Both the position numbers and the translations under genes were made by a program. From positions 161,623,839 through 161,687,838 of the forward strand of contig NC_080672.1 of NCBI RefSeq assembly GCF_030247195.1: a stretch of DNA of 64,000 nucleotides, in the 5' to 3' direction. How positions within the stretch are numbered: the first letter of the stretch is position 1; the number at the start of each line of letters is the position of its first letter. The notes under the pieces are model-generated. The model was given only the letters and a program-made list of their open reading frames with translations, ran no database searches and had not been told where the DNA came from. This document shows positions 51,737-63,586 of the stretch, piece by piece. This DNA is from Topomyia yanbarensis (Eukaryota > Arthropoda > Insecta > Diptera > Culicidae).

Positions 51737-52056
51737 CCCACCCTCTAAGAACGGTTGGTTTCAAAATCGTCCAATGAAGGACGTTTGTTGGACCAATTTG
51801 GACAACGTCCAAATAACCGTTCAACAAACGTCCATCGTTGGACCCGTGTTGAACGATTTTGAAACAATTTTTTGGACGTCTCAGTGGGCAGTTAAACTCA
51901 TTCCGGAACCGGTTCGGATTTCTGAATGGAGTCATTATGGATTCCAAATCAAATGCAACAACCGATTCCGACTCAGAATCGGTTGTTGCATTTGATTTGG
52001 AATCCATACTGACTCCATTCAGGATTCCGAATCAAATTCCGAATGGTTTGACCGGG
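51737..52056. mobile_element. family C element (copy C4), CC duplication
   Basis: It is read from ccca, interrupted by B copy f, then gttaaactcattccggaacc, to ggtttgaccggg. CC flanks it (51735-51736 and 52057-52058). Removing it restores atcgccctagctc, as in the A3 copies. Confidence 0.85.
51741..51888 (-). mobile_element. family B 148-bp element, copy f (CA)
   Basis: Full length, inverted, CA on both sides (51739-51740 and 51889-51890). It is inserted four bases inside the C4 tip, so three levels of nesting occur here. Confidence 0.9.
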
Positions 52057-52167
52057 CCCTAGCTCAACTAACCCGACAGGATACGCGCAGAAATCTGCCA
52101 GGGCTGCCAAACCAAGACTTACAGAAATCTAGCAGAGCGGTCTCTGCCAGAAAATTTGCTCACTGGG

Positions 52168-54478
52168 TATAAGATACAAATAATTAGGCGCGTCCTTAAA
52201 TCCACCAGCAACTCATCGGTATTTTGATGACTTTTTGTTGCGGGAGAGTAAAGCGACGCGCTGTGACACCAATGTGCAACATAAACAAAGCTTGATTATG
52301 TTGCGCGAGAGAGAGATCATCACATCAGACAGCTCAACAATCCATCGTACGGTGAGGGCCGATGATTTGGTCAACAAACGGCATCGAGAGGAAAGAGACT
52401 TTTAAAGTACACATACCAATACACCAGTTATTTGGCATGCGCTAGTATTGAATTGCTGGTGAATAAGTTTCACTTCTGCGTGTCAGTCGAGTGAGCAGTT
52501 TAGTAACTGATTGGACTTGCGCCTATCGTTTTTTCCTATTTTCGGCCTGGCAACTTATGCGCATCTTATGTACATTTTAGTTGATAAATTGCTTATCCTA
52601 AACACTAGTTGCGCACTCTGAAAATAAGACAAACAAAGAACAAGTTCACTATCTCGCTTTTCAATTGCAATCAGTATACTCTTCCTTTATGGACTATTCT
52701 TTAAATGCATTTTTTAGCTTCCTACAGCTAATTATATAGCTATTTGAGTGTTTTTCGTGTTGGGTCTACTAAAAAGGTCTATATGTACTCGTCTCAATGC
52801 TTCAGGCATTAATTGAGATGAAACCAAAACTGTTATTAGCATTTATAATTTAAGTTTGATTCGGTGGTAAGTAGTTTCTTCAAAATTGTTCGCGCTTTTG
52901 AAGATTCAAAATTTGAATATCTCATCTTCAGTTCGGTGTTTTCCGCACAGCTGAACGGTCAGTTAATTTTTTCAATTGATAGTTCAGCAACGTGGCTTCA
53001 ATTTACTGATTTTCAGTAATACATTTTCCGAGTTTCAGCAAAACAAACGTCACTTGTACTGAGATCTTGGTTAGCTCGGTTGCATAAAACTTGGTAAAAA
53101 GTTGCGGAAAAAGTGAGAGACGGTAGAACAAAATTAATGGTGTAGCTTCCAATCTGCTTATTTCGTTGACGTTGGAAAATGCCTGTATATTTTTATGAAA
53201 ATATAAGGTAACGAGCAGATTTTCTCCTTGTTTCTATTATCACCCTACCTGTTAGATCAGAAAAGCACCTAAGCCTAAACAAACAGTATATTTACTGTTG
53301 GGAAATAATTCAAACAATAATACGTTCAATGTTGCTGATGTATACCAATCACTTAAGGGACCATAGATGTTTTTCTACGTTTTCTGATCCGTCTTAAAAA
53401 AATCATCGAACACGAGAATGTAAAATATATTGAGGTCTCTTGCGTAGTTAAAAACACACTTTAGTGTTTAAATACAATATTTAGCGACATGCAAAAACCG
53501 CTTTACTGCCCCTCTTCGGTACCTTGAAGTTGTTTAGGCAAAACAGATAAAAAGCGCAATAGTTGCAATGCTATTTTGAAAATACTTTCGAGAGTCCACA
53601 GAGTTCCAGAACAAAGAATAAGCCAGCGGTCACTGCTTGATGAATGTAAAATTCACAAATTTTACATTAAATGCGGTGTTCTTTTTGTCCAAAGGAATTT
53701 TTTAACTTTAATTGGAACTAATTGGAATTTGAATTCGAGTTTGTGTAAAATTGGTCACTTCATATTCTAGAACTTATATGGACCTTAATCCAGTCACCAG
53801 TATATATTAATATCAGTAAATCTACTAAAATTGCTTCCGAAAAAAAACTCTGAATTCTTGAAGTTTCAATCTTATTTTAGTTGTGATTTTCTACATGCTT
53901 TAAAAGTTATTATAAAGGTTTTGAATCAGTTTTATCGATTGACCACATTATCTTTGTACAGTATTATTGAAGCCACACATGATCCACTTCGGCACCGATT
54001 CGTGTTGGCCAACCGCATCAAAGACATTATTTACCAAACTCTGAATTTCTAACAAACAATTTGGTTTCAAAAACATTTAAATATGGCTTTAAATAATTTT
54101 GAATTATTTGTTACAAAAATGTTACACCTAACGAATGGCTAACATTTTTCTCGTTGTTTCACTTCATATAGTTTCGTAGTAGGTAGGGGAAACTGGTCGG
54201 TTGCCGTCACTGGTCGGTTGTCGACAATTGATTCGTAGGTTCTGTACTACAACCAAAATATTTGTTGAACAAGTGAAAACCTGCTTAAAAGTTTTTTGAT
54301 CATTTGCTGAGTGTTATAGAAAGAAGCATATCGATCGAAAAAGTATGCCCATAGAATATTTACGAAGTGAATTAATTTTTATTGTGGTTCAAAAATTGAA
54401 TGCCACTGAAACGTTCGCCACAATTGTTTTTATTTATTTTACCCCATTTTTGTGGCAAATGTTTAATTCTCTCTAACC
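52168..54478. other. gene-free DNA with one dispersed repeat copy
   Basis: The complement of 52930-53090 matches the repeat at 14500-14660 (gatctcagtacaagtgacg, gctgaaactcggaaaatg, ctgaaaatcagtaaa). Nothing else was recognised; frames at 53576-53770 and 53831-54052 lack domains. Confidence 0.45.
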
Positions 54479-54605
54479 TAATCAATATGGGTATTTTCGG
54501 AACAGGCTTTACGAGTAGATACCAGAGATCGATTTTGGACGCAATTCTGAAAACAAAGATGGCAACTTCTGGTGAACCGTTTTTGATAATTTACATGGGA
54601 AAAGC
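54479..54605 (-). repeat. single inverted copy of the 113-bp minisatellite unit
   Basis: It reads caatatgggtattttcggaa, tacgagtagataccag and gcaacttctggtgaaccg, the complement of one unit of the array at 57235-57862. Confidence 0.6.
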
Positions 54606-55097
54606 CCATGGGTCGTGTTTTCACTGCTGGGTAGCACTGTATACACCAAATTGTCACGACCAGAGAGACAAGGGGCCATTCATAAACCACGTAGACCAAA
54701 ATTTGAGAATTTGATTGCATTGCTTGAAAATATCCCATCACGGTATTACACTTTAATGAGAGCAACAGGAGCACAGTATACGAGCAATGCATTAATGGCT
54801 CAAAAAATCGTGTTGCTCAAGGCATTTAGCTGAATACAATGCGATCGTCCCGATCTGCCATGCCAAGCTTTGTAGCGGTAATATTTTATGCTGGCGGCCA
54901 TTTTGTTTTAGTCTTACGATTGATTATATGCAATTATGCGATGTTATTATGTTAGAACAAAAGGAAAACTATTTGTTTTGTGATTTGAATATAATGTGGT
55001 TGTCCCGAACCGTCATGCCTAGTTTTCATTGCGGCAAGGTATTTTTGCTGATATTTATGCGCGAGCTTTTTTATTCAATTGCGATGTGGCGTACTGT

Positions 55098-55980
55098 AAG
55101 GGGCCGTTTATTTACCACGTGGACAAAAAACCCCTCTTTTCTGAACCCTTAAACCTTATAAAAATCGTTCAAATCTCAACGATTTATGATATTTTATATT
55201 TACATTTCAAAGATTCATCACAAATAACCTTTGAATTCTTGAATTGGTTCGTAATTTCAACCTCTAGCTATGAAATCCAAAATTAATGTGATTAGACCAT
55301 GTTACAGATGATTGCATCAAGTGATTTAGGGTAGACGAGCCCTTATTCATCTCATTAGTCAGGATATCACACTATTTCGTTGATAACTCGACTTAGAGTT
55401 AGTGGATTGCGCTTAAATAGGTATCATCATCTTTGCTTCGTTCCTAAGAAGCAGTACAGTTTAAAAATTTTTCCTGGGAAATGTAAAATACTCGCGTTAG
55501 AGCGAAGCCAAAAGTCGAGCACAACGTACCCTTGTTCATCCTACCATTTGAGCTAATGCGTTGAATAGAGATAGCAGATACTGCTCTAACTAATGTGTTC
55601 AAATGGGTGAGATGAATAGAGGTGCTAAGATGAATTAGGGAGCAGTTACCCTAGATAAAAAATTCTGATTCTTTTTCGTGCGAGTTCTTATGATTTTTTC
55701 GATAATAGTCTTCATAGATGTTTTCAATTTTCACACGTGATGCACACGCATATACTTTGCTGTTATAAGCACTTGGAATATTTAAAAATCTTGAAAAAAT
55801 TTGAATATAACCGCTCACACCAATGACAATACAAATTTGTTTCATTTTTATATAAAAGACAAAAATATGACGACGTGGACATTACCCATACCCCCACCCC
55901 CATCCCAATGGACAAGCATGGACTTTCTCGTGGCCTCTACCCTTTCCTAAATTGTCCACGTGGTATATGGATGGCCCTTA
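55098..55980. mobile_element. inverted-repeat element with ggggcc/accacgtgg ends
   Basis: The left end aaggggccgtttatttacca and the complement of the right end (taagggccatccatatacca) match, and both continue into cgtggacaa. A further single end (aaggggccattcataaacca) lies at 54669. Exact duplication not resolved. Internal frames are short. Confidence 0.55.
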
Positions 55981-56639
55981 AGGCGATTTTTGCGAAATAT
56001 AATATATGCATGCGGCTGCTGAGTTTTTTTTTGCAGGCTACAAAGCAGCCATTTTTCATGACAGGCGACCAAGCAGCAATTTTGCTAGTATGAAAAGGCA
56101 CGTGGTTTATACGCTTTCACAATTCTTTTTTTCTTTCGAGTCGCCATATTGTTTTGGGAAGCCTTTCAGTTTACACGCTTTCACTCTTTCCTTGCTTGAT
56201 TTAACCGCGTGGGGGATTCTAACTGGATTCTTTTTACAATAACCGGCAGGATCGCCAATGTAAGAATTTGATTTTGCCAATGCTCATTCTCCTATTAAAT
56301 TTATTCTATATCATTTTCACATCAATTTGAGAACACGCTTGTTGGAATTATTATTTTTTTTATTTGTGTTCATTTATCATTATTCCCGAAAATGTGGTGG
56401 GGGAGCGGAGTTACCCTTTAGACTCCCCCTCCTTCCCTCTGGCTACGTGCCAGCGTGGACTTAAGTCTGATTTGTCCTAATCTTTAGTTAAAATATAGGT
56501 TGCCTGAAACTCACTCAATTGCAATGAATGCGATCCGCCAGTGCAATAGTAGTACGTAATACTCGCACCAGTTTTTCACATATATTGTGCATCTAATGAA
56601 GACTGATGTTCAAAATGCCTTTGATGGTAGTTGAAATGA
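55981..56639. other. unassigned intergenic DNA
   Basis: A second gtg/cac-rich stretch near 56390-56460 (cccctccttccctctggcta) may be another repeat end. No gene. Confidence 0.35.
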
Positions 56640-58281
56640 ATAAATTTCCTTTTTTTAATGCAAAAGACTTAGATGTTTTTCTGAAAAAAAAAATTCTAAG
56701 TCCTTTGAAATGCAAAGAACTTAGAAAAATTTTGGCAGTTTATTTTTTGCGTGGATTTCGAAATTAACACGGTTTTTTTTCAAAAACATATTCTAAGTCC
56801 TTTTGAATGCAAAAAACTTAGAAGATTTTCAGAAAGCTGGAAGACGTGGGTCTGGAAGATTCCTTATGGCCCACACCTCAACAATATGGATATTTTCGGA
56901 ATGGTCTTGAAGTAGGTACCAGAAATTGATTTTGACGCCCTTTTTAAATCTAAGATAGCGACTTCCGGTTTAGCGAAATTCGCTATAACCCAATCAGTAT
57001 GGGATGTACAAATAGCTTTAATTAAGCAGTTGAATTTACTTGAATTTTAGCAATGTGTTTAATTTGAATCAATTAAAACCCCCAACTCATATTACATACA
57101 TCTCTTTCTTCTCTCATTTCCATTCTCACCGCACTCTTCAGGATGCACACATAAAAATATTTTACATTTCGCTGGTTTATGATTAGATCTTATATTCGAG
57201 GATGTTTTGGATGATCGCCCAGATTTTCCATTCAGGAATTTCGGTTAACCGGAAGTCGCCATCTAGAATTTCAAAATGACGTCAAACATCGACATTTGTC
57301 TCCTGCTCGTCAAAAACCATTCCGAAAATATTCATATTGGTTAAGTTGTAGAGAATCTCGCTAAGCCGGAAATAACCATCTTGTATTTCAAAATGGCTTC
57401 CAAAATCAATTTTTCATGGACAACCTTGGGCTGAAGATGCTGATTTATTTATTTATTTATTCCTGGCACCTGCTCGTTAACACCTTTCCGAAAATACCTA
57501 TATTGATTGGGTTACAGCGAATTTCGCTAAACCGGAAGTTGCCATCTTGGATTTCATAATAGCGTCAAATATCAATTTCTGGCACCTACTCTTCAAGACC
57601 ATTCCGAAAATACACATATTTATTGGGTTATAACGAATTTCGCCAAACCGAAAGTCGCCCTTTTGGATTTCAAAATGCCGTCAAACATACATTTCTGGCA
57701 CCTACTCGTCAAGACTATTCCGACAATACCCATATTGCATGGGTTGTAGAGAATTTCGCTAAACCGGAAGTCGCCATCTTGGATTTCAAAATGACACCAA
57801 AAATCAATTTCTGGCACCTACTCGTCAAGACCATTCAGAAAATACCCATATTGTTGAGGGCGGGATATAAGGAGTCCAGACCCGTCTCTTCCATCTTTCC
57901 GAAAATCTTCTAAGTCTGTTGCATTCAAAAGGACTAGGCATATTTTTTTTTTGCAAAAATCGAGATAATTGCGAAATCCGCGCAAAAAAACTGCCAAAAT
58001 TCTTCTAAGTTCTTTGGATTTAAAAGAACTCAGCATTTTTGTAGGAAAAAAGCCTGTCTTTTGCATTCAAAACTTATTTTTGCAAAAACCGTATTAATTG
58101 CGAAATCCGTGCAAAAAAAACAAACTTTTAAAGATATTCTAAGTCTTGTGTTGAGAGTTTTTTAGGCGAACTTTCGAATTAACGCGGTTTTTACGAGGAT
58201 TTTCGAATTAACGCGGCTTTTTACGCGGATTTTCCAATTAACGCGGTACGTATCCCCCGCGTAAAAAAAATCTGAGTGTAA
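56640..58281. mobile_element. long foldback element with minisatellite arms
   Basis: The left arm (about 56640-57003) has ctaagtcctttgaaatgcaa, gtgggtctgga and one minisatellite unit. The right arm has their complements in mirrored order (57235-58140). Past 58140, three repeats of attaacgcgg lead to an end cccgcgtaaaaaaaatctga-gtg near 58281. Foldback transposons with minisatellite arms are known in insects (for example Rehavkus); that comparison is inference. The left tip is not identified. Confidence 0.6.
57235..57862 (+). repeat. minisatellite, about 113-bp period, five units
   Basis: The phrase ctggcacctactcgtcaaga or a close variant starts at about 57464, 57578, 57691 and 57804, and a diverged one lies near 57301. 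Each unit also carries ccgaaaataccca-tattg, tttcgctaaaccggaagtcg and ccatcttggatttcaaaatg. Units 1 and 2 are separated by about 50 extra bp containing a (ttta)n run. Confidence 0.85.
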
Positions 58282-59841
58282 TACATTTTCATATACATGA
58301 CATGACAACTATATACAAGAAATCAATATTCGAGTTCTAAAATTTTGTAAAAGAAAAGACCGATCAAATCGATAACTTGAACCAGTAATCAGCGGTTTGA
58401 GTTTGGTCGTCTTGATCAGCTGGTAGGAGAAACAGGATAATGTTCGTACAATGTATAGGAAGGATGCCCATATGATCTAAACACCAAAAATGGTTTGGTT
58501 AAAATCTCGATGTTTCATGCATTTTAAAGTTATTTGTCATCCCAAATTCAAATTCGATTTCTTAGAATTTTTTAGTACCTTCTTCTATGGGAATTTCATG
58601 TGACCGGACGATTAACAGTTTATATTTCCGGAACCATACAACGGATCCGTATGAAATTTTGTAGCAGGAAAACATACCTTTACTTTGAGGCATTTGTGAT
58701 AATCGGCCAAACCATAACCGAGAAACTGATAATAGCAAAAATAACCCGAGAATAGTGAAAAACTGTATTTGAGCGCAATGAAAACTTGAATGCCCTATTT
58801 ATCATGCAACTGCGCGCATCAATTAACAACCATCCTACCAGATGCGAGTCCAAGAGCACACTGACGCCAAAGCTTCGTTGACGGTGGTACACGCATTCTT
58901 GAAAGAAGCTTATACAACAGGTAAAAGAAGCGAAAGAGATAGCATGCTGGGTGCCGACCACATGTTGTGAGAATGGGAATTTATTTCAGCCGACTGCATG
59001 CCCCCACCATCATTTCAAGAACGAATGAGAAGCGCGATTGACAGATCTGTATGCGTACCGCGCAGTGCAACCAAAAGTACAGATGTTTCTATAAAGCTGC
59101 AGATTATTTGAATTGTATAGGTACAGATTAAAATGATGTCTAAGGAAACTACAGCATGGTAGATATTTTTGGAGATAAAATGGTAAAACAATAGTTTTAT
59201 TTGACATTTCTAATACCTAGTAATATTGAGAAAGTGTATATAGGATATATAAATTTACGGAAACTGTTTTTCTTTGGTGTGTAATACAAATATATTTTGT
59301 AATTTGACTACTCCAAACAAATGATTTACTGGCGAATGAACTTATTATTGAAACCTTAACAATAGAACAAATGATTTTTGCACTAAGAACTCAGTGTTTT
59401 TTATTTATTATTGACGGAAAAATAAAGCGAGATTGGAAAGGTTGATGTATAAAACACCCAAATTAACCAAATATTATTCAACTAGCAAAACGTTTGCATT
59501 AACTTATTGCTGTAAATTTCCGTACAAATTTTCTGAAAAAGCAGTGAGATTTTTTTTATTCCCGGTAAATAATATAGAATGTGGCATCACTGGTACCAGC
59601 TTATTTTAGTTTCTCTTTGCTGCTCAGCAGCGAGAGGGGAATGGGTGTCGCAGCTCTCCAACGTGCAATGTTGCATCCGAAGTTTTGTATCACAACAGAG
59701 CAAAACTTTCTCTTTTGCTCACCGAAAAAAATCGCGGCGGCCATGTTTAACTCAACAATTTGGTCATCGATGACCAATTGTTGAGCAATGTTGAATTCCG
59801 AAACACGCCTATTGTCAAACGAACGTCTGATGGATTGCCTA
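58282..59841. other. gene-free DNA upstream of POLR3H
   Basis: No exon found. A minus-strand frame at 58680-58961 (93 codons) has hydrophobic segments but no domain I recognise. A short palindrome gctgctcagcagc lies at 59620-59632 and ctcaacaatttggtcatcga pairs with its complement around 59752-59784. Confidence 0.4.
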
Positions 59842-60104
59842 ATTCTAGAGAAAATTTTCAATAGGACGTAAGTAATATTGAGAGCCTCTCTTTGGTTACT
59901 TTCTCTTTCGTTTATTACGACGTCATTACAACACTTTGCACTAATTTTCCAGTACATATCGAAGGCCGATGGTTTTTACTAGAATATTATGCAAAGAGTA
60001 GAGTAGTAAATGTTTAAATGGCCGAGTAATGAACAGAAGAGAAAGACCCCAAAGAGAATCTCTCATTGTTACTTACGTCCTATTGAAAATTTTCTCTAAA
60101 ATTG
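59842..60104. mobile_element. inverted-repeat element just upstream of POLR3H
   Basis: tctagagaaaattttcaata-ggacgtaagtaa (from about 59841) is inverted as ttacttacgtcctattgaaa-attttctcta ending near 60100, and the arms continue through gagagcctctctttgg. The right arm ends only about 40 bp before the POLR3H start codon, so it overlaps the 5' UTR or promoter. Confidence 0.6.
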
Positions 60105-60142
60105 TGTGGTTTCCAAGGGAGGCTACAGATTATCCGTGTGGA

Positions 60143-60877
60143 ATGTTTGTCCTGGCAGAACTTAAAGATACAGTGAGAATCGCCCCGGAGTTGTTCAACC
60201 TGAAACTACCGGAAGCAATCAAAGATGAAGTTGATAGAAAGCTAGCTAACAAGGTAAAATAGATATAAAATAATTAATACATAATACAAAGATTTTATTT
60301 CTATCGGCAGGTTCTTCTGAATGTTGGTCTGTGCATAGCACTCAAGGACATTGTAAAGCTTGGTGACTCAATAATCCTCCCTGGTGATGGGGCTTCGCAC
60401 ACAGAGGTGAATTTCCGGTACATAGTCTTTCGGCCCATGATCGGCGATGTGATAACTGGTAAAATCCGTAGCTGCAGTCGGGAAGGAGTGCACGTTACGT
60501 TGGGGTTTTTTGATGACATTTTGGTTCCACCGTCGGCTCTACAGCATCCATCCCGTTTCGAAGAAGCCGAACAGGCCTGGGTGTGGGAATATCCACTAGA
60601 AGATGGAAAAAAACATGATCTCTACATGGATATTGGCGAAAACATAAAGTTTCGCGTTTCTGGTGAAGTTTTCGAAGAGAGTTCACCGATTGGTCCACCT
60701 GATCAGGAAACGCTTAGTACTAACAGTACGACAACAGATACGAGCAAGACTCCTTACAGAATTGTTGCAGCCATTAATGAGTCTGGTCTGGGATTACTTT
60801 CCTGGTGGGTCACACAATCCCTAGAAGAGGGCGATGAAGAACAGGAAGCAGAAGAAGAGGAAATGGACGAGGATTAG
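60143..60877 (+). CDS. POLR3H: RNA polymerase III subunit RPC8 (POLR3H), two exons, 225 aa
   Basis: Exon 1 is 60143-60253 (37 codons) and exon 2 is 60311-60877; the 57-bp intron has a gtaaaa donor and cggcag acceptor, phase 0. RPC8 pairs with RPC9 to form the stalk of RNA polymerase III, needed for initiation on tRNA and 5S genes. The Rpb7-like N-terminal domain starts MFVLAELKDTVRIAPELF and continues with VLLNVGLCIALKDIV. The OB-fold domain (Rbc25-type) follows at about residue 84 with GKIRSCSREGVHVTLGFFDD and ILVPPSAL, and the C-terminal strand YRIVAAINESGLGLLSWW is diagnostic. An acidic tail (EEGDEEQEAEEEEMDED) ends the protein. I chose ATG 60143 because it starts exactly at the conserved MF; frames upstream belong to the inverted repeat. 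Confidence 0.95.
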
Positions 60878-62148
60878 TGAAAAGACATTTGGACTAATCT
60901 CCTTTTATAATTTTGTTACTTTATTATGTGATAGTTACTGTAATATAGTGCTATTTATAACACTTTCTGGAAATTCTTACATTTTACTTGCTTTCTCTTT
61001 TCCTAAAAACGTTTTCAATAGCAAAAATGGCGTGAGAGCAATCGACCGCTTCTCGTCGATTTATCATGGTATTTTCGATTTGATGAGAGGGGGAGCAACC
61101 ACCAGTTTGAAGGTGGTTAAAGAAGCTTTTCGATAACACTACAGGTTACAGCTTGACTTGGTTTTGGGCAAACGGTGAGAAACTGAACAATCTCAAAATG
61201 ACGATGACAAAGTTTCTAAGAGGCTCGAAGAATCAGTCAGACTTGGGCGGTCTTTCATAGTTGTAACTTTGGTACGAAGTAAGATTATGCGTTCGCTACT
61301 AATTTACAATTTGGTTTCGCTGACTATAAGGTATATAGTAACTAGTGCTCTTCTTATTCTTTTTTTTTTGATTTCTCTAATATACTCAAGGTTTGCAGGT
61401 TTTCTAGTAAGAAAATCGTTTAGGACTTTTTAAGTTTTCTTCTTTTGTGTTGGTTTAATATAGAGCTTCACAATACGTTCAACAACTGGCGCTTACAGGT
61501 TAAAATATGTACAGCTTTCGTTTGCCATTGATTTCTGCGTCAACATTTCACAATTAATTGTAACAAGTTTTGGTTTATTTTAATATTTTACCTAATTTTA
61601 AATATTACTAGTTTTGTTGTTTTTTTTTGATAAACTTTTGTGTCATCACACAAAAACAAGATTACTTTTTAAGACTAGCTTACAAATTCGTATTTTCTTC
61701 ATCTTCACTCAAATTGCACTGTATTTTTTCCTTAGTTAAACGAATTAGTTCATGTTGTACAAAGGTATCTAATATCTACACATCGTTTGTCGCATATATT
61801 CGTCTGCGGAATAATACACCTGGTCGGTTCCATGAAATTTCTGAACGAGATATGCGAAGCAAAATCTGTTTCATTAAATTATAGTACAGATTCACAAGTT
61901 TTATCAAATATACATATTACTCGCTTGAATAGTCGGCTGACGGACATTGTAACATAGATTTACCCAAGAGAGATTAACCACGAATTACAGAATTTATTAT
62001 TTTTCGCATGTCTCATTGGCCATGTATTACGGGGTTCGATTGTACTTTAGAAGGGAGTTTGAAAATTTTACAGGTGTGTTCTTTACATAGAGGTTCATCG
62101 AATGGCTAACTCAGATTCAATTACTCAATAAATTTTATTCTGGCTATG
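60878..62148. other. POLR3H 3' flank, no gene seen
   Basis: AT-rich. The continuing frame to 61136 has no domain. Candidate poly(A) signals occur downstream, but none stands out. Confidence 0.4.
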
Positions 62149-62224
62149 CTGCCGTGATCCGCATAACAGTCCCATTTGCTATGGGTTTTCTATGCAGGTG
62201 GGACTGTTATGCGTATCACGGCAG
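62149..62224. mobile_element. 26-bp-arm hairpin element
   Basis: ctgccgtgatccgcataaca-gtccca (62149-62174) is inverted at 62199-62224 with one mismatch around a 24-bp loop. It is probably a miniature inverted-repeat element or the core of one. Confidence 0.6.
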
Positions 62225-62356
62225 TATGGAGGTATTGGTAGGATCACAAAGAACGTACATATACATTTTTTCCGGTAAACATCCGAATAAAACAAGACGT
62301 GATGCAAACAGTTGTGTACAGTGCAATACTGATTTCCAACGTTTGTCAATTTGAAC

Positions 62357-63340
62357 GTTTATACACAGGTTTTTAAAAGAATTTTGTTCTAGCCTAAGGG
62401 CATGTTCAGGAGCGTTTTATTTTGTATAGGAGTTTCAAAATACAACTGGAGCTGAAACATTCACATCCGCGTTTTGTTTTATAATTTCGAACAGTATTGT
62501 TTTAAAATTTAAAACTGTTATACGACAGCGTTCCATTTGTTGCTGATTTTAAAACACTTAGAGCATGTTCAGGAGAGTGTCAGTTTCAGATTTATAATTT
62601 TGACAGTTCTATAATATAAAACTGGAAATTTTAAAACTGGAACTTTCTGTCCCCAGCAGCCAGGGTGGCCAGATAGAATTCCTTAATATCGGTAGGGTCA
62701 CTAAAAGTTTATCGGTAGTTATCGGTAGGCAGGGTTGTTGTCCCAAACACGTAGTATTGACATAGAATTGTAAAATACTGACAACACAGATCTCAGACCA
62801 AATCCAACAAAAAATGAATGTTGAGTAGGATGTGTCCAAAATTAATAAAAATCGGTACTTTTCGGTAGGAATAACGAAATATCGGTAGTTTTGCCTTGGT
62901 CGTCTGTGAATCGGTAGGGAAGTCCAAAATCGGTAGGACTACCGATAAATCGGTAGTTCTGGCCACCCTGCCAGCAGCAGTTTTAGCGGGTATTCTATTC
63001 AGTTTAAAATTGATGTCTCGCCATGCCTTCAGCGTTACTGCATTCAAATTTATTTTTCCCCAGTCTATCGGTTCTAAGTGTCTCTGCTGAAAACTTTGCA
63101 TGTATTTAAAACACAGTTCTAAACGTGTTTTAAAATCAGCAACAAATAGAACGGCGTTGTATAACAGGTTTAAATTTTGAAACAAAATTGTTCGGAATAA
63201 TAAAACAAAACGCTCTGCTGGGGATGTGAATGTTTCAGATCCAGTCCTACTTTGAAACTCCTATATAAAATCAAACACTCCTGAACATGCCCTTAGGCTA
63301 GAACAAAATTCTTTTAAAAACCTGTGTATAAGCGTTTTAA
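62357..63340. mobile_element. large foldback element with cggaggt-free gcatgttcagga ends
   Basis: Left arm 62357-62565 (tacacaggtttttaaaagaa, gggcatgttcaggagcgttt, gtataggagtttcaaa) is inverted at 63115-63336. Between the arms lies half of a second foldback whose partner is at 63361-63561, plus the hAT-like insertion at 62661-62970. The outer gtttatacacaggttttt-type sequence also occurs near 33302. Confidence 0.65.
62661..62970. mobile_element. 310-bp hAT-like element (8-bp duplication ccagcagc)
   Basis: The termini cagggtggccaga and their complement are perfect for 13 bp, and ccagcagc flanks both sides (62653-62660 and 62971-62978). atcggtag recurs about ten times inside, in both orientations, as subterminal repeats. 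The paralogous arm at 63361-63561 lacks the insertion (actgctgctggggac) and gives the empty site. No transposase. Confidence 0.85.
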
Positions 63341-63360
63341 ATAAATGGAGAGTACTCAGC

Positions 63361-63561
63361 ACAGACGCTTAGACCCGATAGACCGGGGAAAAATAAATTT
63401 GAATGCAGCAACGCTAAAGGCATCGCGAGACATAAATTTTAAACTGAATGGAACACCCGCGAAAACTGCTGCTGGGGACAGCAAGTTCTAGTTTTCAGTT
63501 TTATATTATAGAACTGTCAAAATTATGAATCTAGAGATGAAATACTCCTGAACATGCCCTA
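63361..63561. repeat. partner arm of the second foldback
   Basis: It is inverted relative to 62562-63090 once the hAT-like insertion is removed (agacataaattttaaactga, ttatattatagaactgtcaa). It ends in gaacatgccct, immediately followed by another acatgttcaggagtgtttta start at 63564. Confidence 0.6.
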
Positions 63562-63586
63562 AGACATGTTCAGGAGTGTTTTATTT

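Larger units (their letters stand above)
51357..52167 (+). mobile_element. family A element (copy A4), both ends intact, TA duplication
   Basis: It starts cccggtcagcgtggcaagc and ends atttgctcactggg with TA on each side (51355-51356 and 52168-52169). The terminal pairing is cccrgtsagc. It contains the family C element C4, which contains B copy f. This is the best reference for the family; after removing inserts it is about 490 bp and has no coding capacity. Confidence 0.88.

Noticed and set aside
48196..52062. many open frames of 60-167 codons in the A/B/C cluster
   Set aside because: All track element copies, appear in both strands of inverted copies and differ by frameshifts between copies. 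No selection for coding is apparent.
7500..58000. CRISPR-like arrays among the many repeats
   Set aside because: Repeats are transposon copies or minisatellites without uniform short repeats and unique spacers; the window is eukaryotic.
60834..61136. 100-codon frame after POLR3H as a gene
   Set aside because: It overlaps the POLR3H acidic tail in another frame and then runs through AT-rich 3' flank with no domain.
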